A stretch of DNA of 64,000 nucleotides from the NCBI GenBank assembly GCA_947396885.1, contig OX377202.1:24304001-24368000 (forward strand), in the 5' to 3' direction. The DNA comes from Heligmosomoides polygyrus polygyrus. Its lineage: Eukaryota > Nematoda > Chromadorea > Rhabditida > Heligmosomidae. The position numbers and the translations under genes were made by a program. The notes under the pieces are model-generated. The model did no database searches and was not told the DNA's origin. It was given only the letters and a program-made list of their open reading frames with translations. Shown piece after piece: positions 12,044-23,239 of the stretch (within the stretch, counting starts at the first letter, position 1; every line of letters starts with the position of its first letter).

Positions 12044-12522
12044 TTTTGTAATCATCGATGTGATTACGTTTCTGCAAATATTAAACATCGAAAGTGTTGT
12101 GTGCGTTCGTTGTTGACACGCGTTGGCGTCCGACATTAACCAGCTATCGGATCATTAAGATTTCCTGAATACCAGGTTTCACTCAGCCATCGATGACCAA
12201 GCATAACCACCAACAACAAACAATCAACATTGAACACAAAGTTTTGTGTAAGGCGACACTGTAGCAGTGCTCATCAAGCCTCATCGAGCCGCATCCGCGG
12301 CCCGACCGACACAACGTACCGCCGTTACGCGACGGTACGCCGCGTATGTACGAATCACTGCCGTCACTCAACAAACGACTCATCGACATACCTAGGCACC
12401 TTACATGTGAGCTCTAACGGTGGTCGATACTGCCAACGTTTGATGACTTGGTCGTACAAACATACTAGCGTGCTGGTTTCTCGGAAACACCTAACGAACG
12501 AACCATGTGTGTTGGTTTCGAC
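12044..12522 (-). other. ITS1 spacer
   Basis: About 480 bp lie between the 18S 3' end and the 5.8S start on the minus strand. This is a usual length for strongylid ITS1. No gene is present. Confidence 0.8.
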
Positions 12523-13201
12523 GATGATCCATCTGCAGGTTCACCTACAGATACCTTGTTACGACTTTTACCCGGTTCAAGCATTGCGATTGAACTGTTT
12601 CCCGCCATACCGCGACCCGAAGGCCTCGATACAGTAATCCGCAGTCCTCTCGAGACAGCTCAGTCCCGGACAGTGACGGGCGGTGTGTACAAATGGCAGG
12701 GACGTAATCAGCGTGAGCTGATGGCTCACACTTACTAGAAATTCCTCGTTCAAGAAAAATAATTACAATTCCCTATCCCGGTCACGGAAGAGCTTCACCG
12801 GTGTACCAATGCCTTTCGGCAATGGACAGACCAGCTGATTCTTCCATTGTGATTCCAGCGCGCGTGCAGCCCCGGACATCTAAGGGCATCACAGACCTGT
12901 TCTCGCTCAATCTCGTGCGGCTAAACACCGCTTATCCCTCTTAGAAGTAGGCAACTTGAAAATCCAGCCACTATTTAGCAGGCTAGAGTCTTGTTCATTA
13001 TCGGAATAAACCAGACAAATCGCTCCACCAATTTAGAACGGCATGCACCACCAATCACCAAATCGAGAAAAAGCTTTCAATCTATCAATCCTTGCGGTGT
13101 CCGGGCCGGGTGAGTTTTCCCGTGTTGAGTCAAACTAAGCCGCAAGCTCCACTCCTGGTGGTGCCATTCCGTCAATTTCTTTAAGTTTCAGCTCTGCAAC
13201 C
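12523..13201 (-). rRNA. 18S rRNA, 3'-terminal ~680 nt only
   Basis: The minus strand contains GTCGTAACAAGGTATCTGTA and GGTGAACCTGCAGATGGATC at its 3' end, CACACCGCCCGTCACTGTCC, and the universal block near GAAACTTAAAGAAATTGACG. The last departs from the near-invariant AAAGGAATTGACGG, as do nearby positions. Homology stops abruptly at about 13201, so roughly 1.1 kb of the 5' part is missing. This is a truncated pseudogene. Confidence 0.9.
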
Positions 13202-13343
13202 AGTAATGGGAGACACCTAACATAACGCACGTGTGTAATGCTAGGCATGATGGATCTCGCGCGCCATCGCCAACGCGCGCCTATATGATACGGTAATCAT
13301 TCGGGGGTGTGTTTGCCAGGATCGTGCTAGTCGGCAGCGCGAC

Positions 13344-13547
13344 AGGAGGTACACCCGCCCCTGCTGGAGGGGGGGGGGGGCGTGGCGTGAGCAGGTACAC
13401 CGCTGTTGCGCGGATCGGAAACTTTTGTTTTGTGTGTCAAAGGTTTCGTAGGGCTGCCGTTAGACTCTTGGTGAGGGTTGGGCATGTGTGAGCAAGGGGG
13501 ATGAGAGGAAGATTGCACGCCCCCAGTAGGGGGCGGGTGTACCTCCT
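13344..13547. repeat. MITE-like inverted repeat with G/C-tract
   Basis: Terminal arms AGGAGGTACACCCGCCCC and GGGGCGGGTGTACCTCCT bound about 204 bp. A run of 12 G (13369-13380) sits next to the left arm and a shorter C/G-rich stretch by the right arm. It lies 140 bp from the truncated end of the 18S fragment. Confidence 0.7.
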
Positions 13548-13589
13548 AACCGTCCCCCGTGCTAGTCTTGCCTGCAGATTCGCTGTCTT

Positions 13590-13800
13590 AGGTAATCCAC
13601 TTGCTAACATACCAGCCAGTTGGTACTTAAACGAATCTAGACAAGTGAGGTGGAAATAGCCGATATGCTATCGCCCTCAGGTTTATTGTTCTTTCACACG
13701 GTGTGCCAACAAGTCGGCTTAGTGATAAAAGTACTCGTCTCTAAAGCGGTAAGTCAGAGGTTTGGATGCTTTTTGGGATGGGCTTCCGAATTAGGGCAGA
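13590..13800 (+). repeat. Dispersed repeat family R1, copy 1
   Basis: This contains the family words CTAACATACCAGCCAGT, TCTAGACAAGTGAGGTGGA, GATATGCTA and GCGGTAAGTCAG in the same order as copies at 22.5, 28.9, 54.3 and 57.1 kb. There is no coding capacity. It is probably a decayed non-autonomous transposon. Confidence 0.6.
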
Positions 13801-14224
13801 GTTCACCTCGGCGCAACACGTGGACGGCGGAGGAAGTCCTGGGCTTCGACCGCCTTGAACATAGCAGTCGGGTTTGGTGACGTGGAATTTCCCCCATTGT
13901 ACGCGTACGTACGTGTAACTCAAGTTGCACCGAGAGGGGCATAGGTCAAAATGGTAAAAACCCATAACTTTTTCGAGTACTGATGGGCTGCCCCCCTCGT
14001 CCACTAGTTGCGCCGAGCAAATTATATAGGAGAGAGGATTGCGAGCAATGTTATTCTCAGAAAAACAGGCAAAAAATATCGACGTGGAAAACAACTTGAA
14101 AGTTGAAAAAGAACGAGTTTAGCTATGAAATTGATCTAAGTCTAAGAGGGAATAGAACAGTGTTCTTGGGGTGAGATTGAGACGAGATAGATGAACTTTA
14201 GTTTGATAATGTTAATACACCAGA

Positions 14225-14383
14225 GGCCGGATTCATCAACAATTAACCTTTGGGTATGCGGGTGATGAGGTGTAGAGATAAGATAAGAGTCAGGCAGAGA
14301 TAACGCAAGACTCAGAGACGCAGGCTTCATTGTGGGTATCTCTACCCCTTATACCCGCGGGTTAGTCGTTGATGAATCCGGCC
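14225..14383. repeat. MITE-like palindrome, GGCCGGATTCATCAAC family
   Basis: Left arm GGCCGGATTCATCAAC and right arm GTTGATGAATCCGGCC are perfect inverses, and the adjoining TTAACC/GGTTAG extends them. The same family appears at 55142-55304. Confidence 0.75.
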
Positions 14384-14406
14384 CCAGGTTACGGAACTGC
14401 TAACCA

Positions 14407-14548
14407 GGGGCCGTATGCTATTCTCGCCCGACTCGGAGACGGGACGGCGCGAAAAATCGATGGTGCATGATGTGCATACCGGGGATGTGGGCGGAGACCG
14501 CCTGATACCCGGCCGGGGACGGTTTGGGAGAGAATAGCATACGGCCCC
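14407..14548. repeat. MITE-like palindrome with 19-bp perfect TIR
   Basis: GGGGCCGTATGCTATTCTC at 14407 is matched exactly by its inverse ending at 14548. The interior is GC-rich and non-coding. Confidence 0.8.
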
Positions 14549-14820
14549 AGGGAATCGTCAGAGCTGTATGTCTGAAATGCGAAAACAAATGCCACTGTGA
14601 GAGTCTCTACCATTCAAATAGTAGAAAATAGGTTCCATTTTTGCAAAGCCCTTGATCCCAAGGTGCCTCAAATTCGCTGCGGAATCACGTGGGCTTGATC
14701 CGTTTAGACTTCAAGTGAACGTTGAGAAATTTCCGACACGTCCGCTACACGTTTGCTAGACGTCATTGGACGCAAACCCAGCTATGCTGGACTGGTGATC
14801 CACGGCGGAGTGGCGTTCTA

Positions 14821-14835
14821 CCCCCCCCCCCCCCC
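14821..14835. repeat. 15-bp C tract
   Basis: This is an uninterrupted run of C, one of nine G/C homopolymers of 9 bp or more in the window. Confidence 0.9.
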
Positions 14836-15474
14836 GCCCTCTAAACAGAGGCGTGGCAAATGCCTGCGTCTTCACTATCTCGTAAGGTTGCCACTGGACT
14901 CTCGAGCAAGCACATGGGTTGGAGGTGGGCGGGCGAGGGGGGACGAGGAGATAGAACGCTCGTCCCCCGTGATCCACGTCCTCCACATCTCTTTACACGT
15001 AAACAAAAGACGTCGATGGCGCAGGGGCAATTCTAGTTGGGGTGGACGCTCTCAAACGATTTCCCCACATAACGAAACACAATAAATAGGCAACAACATG
15101 TAAAAACAAATAAACTACGCCAGCCTAGCTGCTCAGATACTCAGTTTTCGAGTTCCTAGTAGGGAGGGTAAACCTAAAAATGACCATTCTCGGCGAAAAT
15201 CTAGTCAGGGAAAATCCTTTTATTAGATGTGCAAAGAAAGAAAGAAAAGAAAAATAAATTATTTTCAGGCATCTAAAAACGATAACATCAGTGGAATAAA
15301 AGAAAATAGGACAAGACACCATCATTCAACGTTTTGGGCACAGGCAAGACAATGCATTTGACGTCTAAATCATTTGTCAATGTTAAATCATTTAATCATT
15401 TGCAAACGTCCTTGCCTAGCCCACAAATGTTATAAAATGTTCTGTTTTCTGCGCCATTTATTCTGATTTTGTTA

Positions 15475-15610
15475 GGGCTATGTTATACCATTGCTCACCT
15501 CGAGCGAAGCCTAACAATAAGCTCCCATATCGTTCGCGTAAAACGATGAATCGATATGGGAGCTTATCATTAGGCTTCGCTTGGGGTGAACGATGGTATA
15601 ACATAAGCCC
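15475..15610. mobile_element. MITE, TA-flanked palindrome (GGGCT(A/T)ATGTTATACCA)
   Basis: Left end GGGCTATGTTATACCATTGC and right end GGTATAACATAAGCCC are inverted, and the arms continue as GCGAAGCCTAA and GATAAGCTCCCATATCG almost to the centre. TA flanks both ends. Related copies lie at 54972-55100 and, as a half element, near 15940-15980 and 56970-57040. Confidence 0.75.
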
Positions 15611-15639
15611 TAGTGTAGTTGTCTTTAAGGAATGATAAA

Positions 15640-17095
15640 TTCTATATACTTCGATACTGAGCACATACAGTACAATAACCAGCACTGGTGAGACTAACAT
15701 ATAAAATTGATACCGCCGTGGTTAGCCTCAGTGCTTCCTTTATTCATTCTCAGATCGGCGTAAATAGGTTCGGTGGGGGGGGGTCACCACGAAGTACAGC
15801 CCTACACAATGTTTTGTGTTGTACGAAACTAAAAGGATCGCGGTTATTCTTCCATCGCTACGCCGCGAGCGCTCATCGCACGCACGCACCCGCCGCAATA
15901 TTCTCACGCATCTTTGCGACAGAGGGCGAAATCTTTCCTGCTTCGCTCGGGGTGAACGATGGTATAACATAAGCCCTAGTGTAGTTGTCTTTAAGGAATG
16001 ATAAATTCTATATACTTCGATACTGAGCACATACAGTACAATAACCAGCACTATTGAGACTAACATATAAAATTGATACCGCCCTGCTTAGCCTCAGTGC
16101 TTCCTTCATTCATTCTCAGATCGGCGTAAATAGGTTCGGTGGAGGGAGGGGGGGGGGTCACCACGAAGTACAACCCTACACAATGTTTTGTGTTGTACGA
16201 AACTAAAAGGATCGCGGTTATTCTTCCTTCGCTACGCCGCGAGCGCTCATCGCACGCACGCACCCGCCGCAATATTCTCATCTTTGCGACAGAGGGCGAA
16301 ATCTTTCCTTCATAGCTGTGCGCGCTGAGGGGGAGTGCGCAACTGGGGTTCTCGCAGAATCCAAGGTGTGTGCCATCCAAACTGCCCATGTGGGAACTGC
16401 TTTTGTCGCTCAGGGAGAGTCCGCGGATGGATTTTGCGCTCTTCGAACGCAGAATCAGGCCAGGGGAGGGGACTCCAGGGTGTGTGCCATCCAAACTGCC
16501 CATGTGGGAACTGCTTCCGTCGCTCAGGGAGAGTCCGAGAATGGATTCTATCAGGCTAGAGAGGGGACTCCAGGGTGTGTTCCATCCAAGCTGCCCATGT
16601 GGGAACTGCTTTTGTCGCTCAGGGAGAGTCCGCGGATGGATTCCGCGCTCTTCGAACGCAGAATCAGGCCAGGGGAGGGGACTCCAGGGTGTGTGCCATC
16701 CAAACTGCCCATGTGGGAACTGCTTCCGTCGCTCAGGGAGAGTCCGAGAATGGATTCTATCAGGCTAGAGAGGGGACTCCAGGGTGTGTTCCATCCAAGC
16801 TGCCCATGTGGGAACTGCTTTTGTCGCTCAGGGAGAGTCCGCGGATGGATTCCGCGCTCTTCGAACGCAGAATCAGGCTAGGGAAGGGACTCCAAGGTGT
16901 GTGCCATCCAACTGCCTATGTGGGAACTGCATTTGTCGCTCAGGGAGAGTCCACGGAGCCGTGAGCAGCCACCGACCGACCATCGGCCGTCTTGCACATC
17001 GACTGACCGCGCTGACCTCGTTTTCGAAATTGCCACGTGTCCGCGACGCGACCGCTCGCGGCGCAGCGAAGGAAGAATAGCCGCCATCAACTAAA
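15640..17095 (+). repeat. Composite repeat element E, copy 1
   Basis: The same modules occur in opposite orientation at 55800-57050: a segment with GCGAGCGCTCATCGCACGCA and GACAGAGGGCGAAATCTTTC, a tandem core (16365-16965), and an end with ACCGACCGACCATCGGCCGT and GCGGCGCAGCGAAGGAAGAA. 15.69-15.95 kb and 16.06-16.31 kb are near-identical direct copies of one module, each with a G tract (15775-15783 and 16148-16157). Both outer ends contain CGCTGCGCCGCGAGCG-like sequence. I see no transposase, so it may be a non-autonomous element or a satellite seed. Confidence 0.65.
16365..16965 (+). repeat. 209-bp higher-order tandem repeat (114 + 95 bp)
   Basis: The word GTGTGTGCCATCCAA or GTGTGTTCCATCCAA recurs at about 16365, 16479, 16574, 16688, 16783 and 16897, alternating spacings of 114 and 95. 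Each subunit contains CCCATGTGGGAACTGCTT, GTCGCTCAGGGAGAGTCCG and GAACGCAGAATCAGG. Long open frames across this array in several frames are repeat artefacts; 209 is not a multiple of three. Confidence 0.85.
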
Positions 17096-17178
17096 AGCAC
17101 TGATGTGTTCTAAACCTGTGGTAATTGGACATGCACGTGGGTTTCTACCGACGTTAATATCTACTGAGTCCATGGTTA

Positions 17179-17192
17179 CCCCCCCCCCCCCC
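17179..17192. repeat. 14-bp C tract
   Basis: This is an uninterrupted C run that lies between repeat element E and a MITE. Confidence 0.9.
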
Positions 17193-17325
17193 GAGCCTAT
17201 TTGCGACCTCAAATCTGCCGTGGACCAGTGGTACGATTTTTGTCGGTCGAATTTGAGCGGGAAATAGCTTTACATAGTACTCGTCGGCTGGAAAGCATCA
17301 CTGATGAGTTGGAATCTACGCGTAA

Positions 17326-17459
17326 GGCCCCGTTTATACTTCGTCGCGGCGCGAAGCGACGGCCACGCAATGAGGCCAAATTGATCGATCGCGTCGCACA
17401 ATCAATATGGCCACTATACGTGGCGTCGCGTCGCGCCGCGACGAAGTATAAACGGGGCC
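17326..17459. mobile_element. MITE with TAA target duplication
   Basis: GGCCCCGTTTATACTTCGTC at the left end is inverted at the right end. The arms run on through CGCGGCGCGA. TAA occurs immediately outside both ends (17323-17325 and 17460-17462). A diverged relative with the same TAA flank lies at 23877-24002. Confidence 0.8.
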
Positions 17460-19573
17460 TAAAGGCGTGTGAAAGACGCGTATTATACCAGTACAACATA
17501 ACTGTCGTTATGGCGCTTCCGTGCAATAATGTGTGAGACATGTCGAGCATGAATGAAGACAGCTCCACAGAGTGGTCTTGTTGTCTAAAGGGATTTATCC
17601 GATCGCGTGCACACGTGTTGAACTACCGTAATCAGCAGTATTTAAAAATGAATATCATATTCGTAATCAGCGCCTCAGATAGACCCCTTAGCTAAAGTTT
17701 GGGTAAAAATTTTTAAACATGTTCTCGACCTCGAGCAAGGATCTAGGAGCCGTAAGCGTGCAATAGTACCGCTTCTTTAGGCTTACCAAAATAACTGCAT
17801 AGTCAGGAAAGCGTGCACTCACGGCACGGCAAATCATCATGATCAACTGTTTAGAAGTGCACTCTATATTTAATAAAAAATCTGCCTATATTTAACAATT
17901 TTTAAATCAGTGTGTCTATTTGCAAACCTTCGACTAGCGGTTGGGTAATGGCATCAAAATCCGCATTTTTGGCTCTCTTACTCTTTAAATTATGCAAGAG
18001 ACCTTAAACATTTTACGTGTTTTTAAAACCCAATGCTGTTCTCTACTTTTCGAAATTTTCCTACGTAGGATCGGAAACATTTGAAAAACTGAAACAGCGA
18101 AAACTTCGGTCCGACCTAATATAAGGATAAATGTCGGTGTTAGTTAACTCCTTCGTACTATAATCCTTGCATTCTGCGTTCATTCTACTTTTAGTTACTT
18201 ACGTGAAAGGAAAATGAACTCGCATCTGGGACTCCATTAAATAACTTGCTATGACCAGCCGACAAATCAGTGCTTTACCCTCCCCAGAAGTTGGGTATCA
18301 ATTCATCGACTCCTCAGGGGGATTAGGCTTGCTATACCTATGCGTATCCCAAACCTTGAATGCATGAGCTCGCAGTTTTGATGCAATTTTAAGTGCTGCT
18401 TCGGTTTCACGCGATAGCTCCAATATCAAATCCAAAAGTCCCGTGCAAAAGTGTTAGAGTTAGGGTGTTGGCGTTCTACATAATTCACTCTCATTAACAG
18501 TGCTTCAATTGCACAACCTTTCTTGCATTTTTAAGAACATTCTCAGAGGAATAATTTTCTGGAAAAGAGCACTCCAATATCAAAAATACCCTTCGATAAT
18601 TTTTTAGACGTAACAGCTTAATTACTCACCACTAAAAACTCGGCGCCTGTGTACATGTGAGATCAGACATGATTGTGGTGAGAATGGTTCTTAAGCTTCT
18701 AGCGGTAAGTTTGCGGTAAAGTGAAAAGAAACCACTCCTCGTATGAAATTCGGCAAAAAGTGACAAGGAGCTCGTTCGCTGCTTACCGACGTTAGGTAGT
18801 TCAACGGATTTCAAGCAGGAATGTTGTCAACTTGTTTAGTGCCATTTACGATGCGATCCTTTCCATGCAGTTACACAAATTACTCTCCCCTTTACACCTT
18901 GCCTTCATACCTTCGCAGCGGTCCACCGGCAGGGCAGTTACAGTACCGGTCGTGCCGGTTCGTCCAACAAGCACAAGCTGCGCGAAAGATGAAGAGCGGC
19001 GCCAAAGGGCGCCGGAGAGCGTCGTTTTCCGCTCGTCACGTGCCGCGCCCGAATTAAGTCGCGTTAGGGCGCAGCACCCTCAACGTTAACCTGATGGAAG
19101 GAGCCTATCTATGCCAATTTATTGGTTCGTGCAGTTCACCGGTGAAATCTCAACGGTAGTTGGACGGGATTTCGTCGCTGTAGAACTAGCCACTTTGGAA
19201 TGACGCTTGCCAAAGATACATTGAACTCAGAAAATCGTTGAATTTTAGGAGAATAATGTCCATGCAGGTCACCTTCTTCGGTGAACTGCTTCCCCAGGTT
19301 TTCGCTGCGAGTGTGTAAGATGATGGCCATTCAGCAGCAGTTTAAGAATCAATCTCGCCTCAAATGAGTTCGAAATCTTGCACAAGCCGTAAAGACTCTT
19401 CCCGATAGGCTAAACCTATGTGGTCTGTGTTTGGTTAAACGGTTGACCATGAATTATAAATTATAATTTATGTGCCTATGGATTTCAAGGATGAAAACGA
19501 GAGAAATATCCAACCGACCTAATTATTTGTTGCGCTGGTTGAGAAACCAGATATTTGCTGTTTGCTTTTCAGA

Positions 19574-19965
19574 ATGCGTCTGTTAAGCGTCTTCTTCGCG
19601 CTAACAGTGCTTGCTGCTTGTTCAGCTGGAGCAGTCCCACCGGTATTACCAAGTGATGCTTCTGAAGCTCCTGGAAGGTGACATTCTTGATTACCTTAGC
19701 TTCGTGCCTTTCTTTTGCTCACTATAAGGCGCCATTTCATTTCAGAGCCCACCAGATACGCACGAAGCGACAGTGGGGCTATGGAGGCGGCATGTGGCGC
19801 GGCGGAGGCTTCGGACAGCCGTGGGGCGGCGGCTGGGGTGGAGGCTTCAGTCGGCCATGGGGCGGCGGCTGGGGTGGAGGCTTCGGTCGCCCATGGGGTG
19901 GCGGCTGGGGTCGACCTTTCGGTGGCGGCTGGGGAAGACCGATCGGAGGATTCCCATGTTGCTAA
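19574..19965 (+). CDS. Secreted Gly/Trp-rich peptide precursor 2 (nlp-29/caenacin-like)
   Basis: Exons 19574-19677 and 19746-19965 with a 68-bp GT-AG intron encode 107 residues. The ATG follows TTTTCAG by one base. MRLLSVFFALTVLAACSAGA is a good signal peptide. The pro-region PPVLPSDASEAPGRAHQIRT ends in KR, and the predicted mature peptide (about 64 residues) starts QWGYGGG and repeats GGGWGGGF(S/G)RPW four to five times. It is longer than paralogue 1 by an extra repeat block and ends FPCC, two adjacent cysteines instead of FGWG. Secretion and KR processing are inferred from sequence; similarity of the mature N terminus to NLP-29-type peptides suggests epidermal antimicrobial function. The paralogue at 3623 shares exon 1 length (104 nt) and intron position exactly. 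This copy has the more typical signal sequence. Confidence 0.88.
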
Positions 19966-20092
19966 GGTGTGCTACTAGCCAAGTCTACCGATCTTCGCAA
20001 TGACCGTCTTTGAAAACTCTAGCAAGGTCGACAGTTGCTTAATTGCGCGCATGTGTTTTGCGCACGGTTTGTACATAGTGCTTGTGTTCTGT

Positions 20093-20098
20093 AATAAA
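20093..20098 (+). terminator. AATAAA polyadenylation signal of peptide gene 2
   Basis: AATAAA lies 128 bp after the stop in the context CTGTAATAAATTGTGACT, equivalent to the site after gene 1. Confidence 0.65.
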
Positions 20099-20380
20099 TT
20101 GTGACTATTCTGTTGACTGTTCTTGAATTAGGTAAGAGTCAAAGCTGGATGGATTTGCCCTCTCCTTATCTATTTAGCTAAGGGCGTTTGTTGGCGGCTG
20201 ATTGTCAGTTTGGCGCAAAGTGACTCGTAGGGGCTCACCTTGAATTCAATACGTTCGTAAGGAGGTATATGAATGCTCAGCTACAACAGAAATAGGATAG
20301 CTATTAGACCTAACCACGCGTTGACGTGGCAATGTGCCAGCCCCCGCTCACGTCATCCGAGCCGTTGTCATTAGAGCACT

Positions 20381-20461
20381 TTTCGTCGCTCAGTGGAAGT
20401 TGGCAGCTGGGTTCTGCGCTCGAAGAGCCCAGCTGCCAACTTCCATTGGGTGACGAAAATT
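20381..20461. repeat. Near-perfect hairpin related to repeat element E
   Basis: Arms are TTTTCGTCGCTCAGTGGAAG-TTGGCAGCTGGG and their inverse, with a loop of TTCTGCGCTCGAAGAG. The loop and the GTCGCTCAG word match the 209-bp repeat subunits, so it is probably a palindromic offshoot of the same family. Confidence 0.7.
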
Positions 20462-20579
20462 TAAGAAGAATTTGTTTTTTTAGAAGAAAATCTAATATTT
20501 CATCCTTACTTTTGGCGCTTTCCCTTTGACACAGACAAACAGGCAGTGGACCCTTTGTCTCCATTTGCAACATTGACTA

Positions 20580-21600
20580 AACAAAACGTTTGATTCGTTA
20601 TACTAAACAGTTCTCTTGACGAAGCAATCTTTCCATGGTGTGAGTGGAAGGTAACTCAGATATTTCTTGACCGAATAGTCTCAATGCGTTCTAAACAATA
20701 ATGAATGACAGTATATCCCAACCATGCTACACCAACTGGTGTACCTAAGAGAACACTATTTGGCCGACTTATGCTTCTACTATTTGTCAATGACCTTGTA
20801 TAATCACTACCGTGTACCTCGTAGCATTTATGCTGATGAGTCAAATACTTCCACTGTTTACGATGCTCAAGGCTTTGGAATGTTATAAATTTCCTTAACA
20901 CCTGGTCGAAAAAGTGAAAAACAGAAATCTGTTAAATAATCTACACAGAGCATCAGTGTGCAATGCACCTTGGTAACTACCACACGGGCTTTAGCTTTGC
21001 TCTAGTGCTCTATATGGGAATACGTTGAAGCAGGTGCGCGACGTAAGAGATCTCGACATAACAGAAATAAAAAAAAACCTCTACGGCTAACTTCACAGTA
21101 ACAACTTTCAAACCCGAAAGCTTTTAGGGGCTTTACGGGGCCTCCATTTTTATTCTATTTATGCAGCTTTGCTTTTTCACATTTTTGTAGAGATTCCAGA
21201 TTTTAGATTTTGGATTAGACAACCTTGCTAAATTATTCATGTTCATATTGAACAGAATTAGGAAATTAGGAAAGAACAGCATCTGAGATACCCCGCTCCA
21301 GAGTGGCCTTATTTCTTAAATGTTAGGCCTCGCTTGGCAAGGAACATGAAGTGGTACTCAGCGGCACGTTCGATGAGAATATGATGATAACTTTTTTTGT
21401 TTGAATATTAATTTTTTGTTGGCACAATCGAACGCGTTTTCGACGTTAAAGTATGTGATGTCGCAATTCTTTTATTATTGACTGCACTTGTTCAATGCCC
21501 GTTGTATTCAAGCACGTTAGGTTCAAGGACCGGAAACAAAACCGTGTTGTTGATAAGTAGTGAATCTACCAGCGCAAACATAATTAATTGTATTCCCTTT
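20580..21600. other. No gene seen
   Basis: The stretch is AT-rich with no sustained coding frame and no palindrome of note. Confidence 0.4.
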
Positions 21601-22090
21601 CAGCACCCTCTCAAACAGTCTGCGTAAAATTGAGGCGATACTCACGACGATACTTCTCTGGAACACTACTCGACTCTCGACTCAAAATGAGCTTTTTAGT
21701 TGAACGTTTCCATCGTAGGAGAATCTCGCTATCACCACTCATTGGTAGAAAAGGTTTACAAGGAATCCACATATAACATAAGCAATTTATTGAAATATAA
21801 GTAGCGGAATGAAGTGAGAGGGAGCAGAGGTAGACTTCGCCCATTTAATTACCGAATAACAGAAGGCGCTCCGATTCTAACCATGGAATATCAATGAGTG
21901 CATGGATTGCCACCGAAAAACAAGACGACGCACATCCATCATTATCTCGATATACTCTTACCTATGTACTTGTCAACAAATTCTTTTTGTCATAAGTGGT
22001 CAATCTGCTAAAATCCCAAGCTACCGGCTTAGAAGTTGATGTTGAGGAAGATCTACTCGTGCGAGGTGGACGTAATTGATATGCTACTGC
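21600..22090 (+). repeat. Dispersed repeat family R1, copy 2 (left part)
   Basis: Words such as TCCACATATAACATAAGCA, GCGGAATGAAGTGAGAG and GCAGAGGTAGACTTCGCCC match 54600-54760. GCGAGGTGGACGTAATTGAT at 22060 matches 54360. Confidence 0.6.
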
Positions 22091-22102
22091 TCTCAGCCGC
22101 TT

Positions 22103-22487
22103 AAGCCCTACGCACACTTTTGCGGTGACGCGACAGTTTCTTTAAGCAAAGGGCAGAGTCGATGAACCGGACTGCAGCTAATGTGCCGCCTACGCGGCAG
22201 GCGCGGTGCCAGTGGCAGCAGCTGCCGTCAACGCCGCAGCAGCAATGATTGAAAGCATTATTGCCGCTGCAGCCGCTTTGCTGCCTACAACATCTGTCTG
22301 GGCTCTAGGTGAAGGTGGCGGGATCTAGAACGGAAACTGATAATGATAACGATAATAAAACCGCGTTGGCGATTGAGTGGAGCTGCAAAGCTGAGGGTGA
22401 GGGCCGCCTAGACGGCAGTTCTGTCTACTACGAGGCAGTTTTGTCGCCTGTCGCGCGCCGAGTTGCCGCAAAAGTGTGCGTATGGCT
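22103..22487. mobile_element. MITE-like element with Ala-rich internal frame
   Basis: AAGCCCTACGCACACTTTTG and its inverse (CAAAAGTGTGCGTATGGCTT) terminate a 385-bp element inserted in R1-type sequence. Between 22190 and 22300 a plus-strand frame reads mostly Ala (GCN codons, e.g. VAAAAVNAAAAM) without forming a complete ORF. Confidence 0.65.
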
Positions 22488-22489
22488 TT

Positions 22490-22800
22490 TCTCTTTTATA
22501 TATAGTGGGATAATTTTACAAGCACACTTGTCAACAGATTCGCATGCTCATAAGTGATCTGCACTATTGTTCTCAAGTTCATTGTTTTCCCGCACTGGTG
22601 CGTCGACCAGTCGACCTAGCGGGTTGACGTGAACATCTCTAGGGCGGTAAGTCAGGATTTTTGATGCATTCTGGAGAATCGCTTTGAGATCTTGCAGAAT
22701 TCGTGTGGTGCATGGGAGTGAACATTCCGACGACAATAGAGTAAGTACCAGTACCAGTTTAAGTGTATTTGAAATTAGCGTTATAATTGAATGTTTCCAA
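22490..22800 (+). repeat. Dispersed repeat family R1, copy 2 (right part)
   Basis: ACAAGCACACTTGTCAACAG, GCGGTAAGTCAGG and TTTGAGATCTTGCAGAATTC match the copy at 54240-54540. With 21600-22090 this forms one copy split by the MITE at 22103-22487. Confidence 0.6.
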
Positions 22801-23239
22801 GTTAAGGGGGCTTGCTGTACATCACTTGTTGAAAATGAGTGAAAAGGTGGGCCACTTTATTTGGGCTAAGGACGGCTGTTGGCAATTTGCCAGAAGCGCG
22901 GTGGCCCCACACGAGGTTGCAACGGAATGAAATCGTCCGTTGCTGTTGGGTTCTTTCGCCGATCAGGGGGAGTCCGCAGCAGAGAAATGATTTCGCCATA
23001 CGGCCACAATTTCTACACCGTAACCTCTTGCTGTCTGGGCCCTCTTGGCTTAGAGATCGCGCATCGGCGTCCGTGTTGAAATTGGTTCGATATCCTGTGT
23101 GCAAGCGCCTGGCAACGCAGGCAAGCTGGTCGTGATGTAGTGGATAAGGGGGTCACTTCGCGAGGGAGGTTGAGGGTTCGTTATCCTATGCTGTGTCATA
23201 TTTGCATTTCGGATGACTACTCGGGATTTGAGGGTTTAG

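Larger units (their letters stand above)
18430..20215 (+). repeat. Segmental duplication, copy B (peptide-gene unit)
   Basis: This is collinear with 2780-4230. The upstream arm includes the block around 18690-18800 and the block around 19140-19290, then the Gly/Trp-rich gene and its 3' region. Small indels are frequent, but exon lengths and the 68-bp intron are preserved, which suggests that selection has held the gene more tightly than its flanks. Confidence 0.75.

Noticed and set aside
12230..12738. Plus-strand frames over 12.2-12.7 kb
   Set aside because: They lie within ITS1 and 18S sequence read on the wrong strand.
16318..16964. Overlapping open frames up to 187 codons with repeated VCAIQTAHVGTA-like peptides
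   Set aside because: They are produced by the 209-bp tandem repeat, are open in three frames at once, and change frame each unit. The inverted copy at 56.1-57.0 kb behaves the same way.
23118..23195. tRNA gene (TAGTGGATAAGG ... GGTTCGTTATCC)
   Set aside because: Box A and box B-like words exist, but acceptor and anticodon stems do not pair. At best it is a SINE relic.
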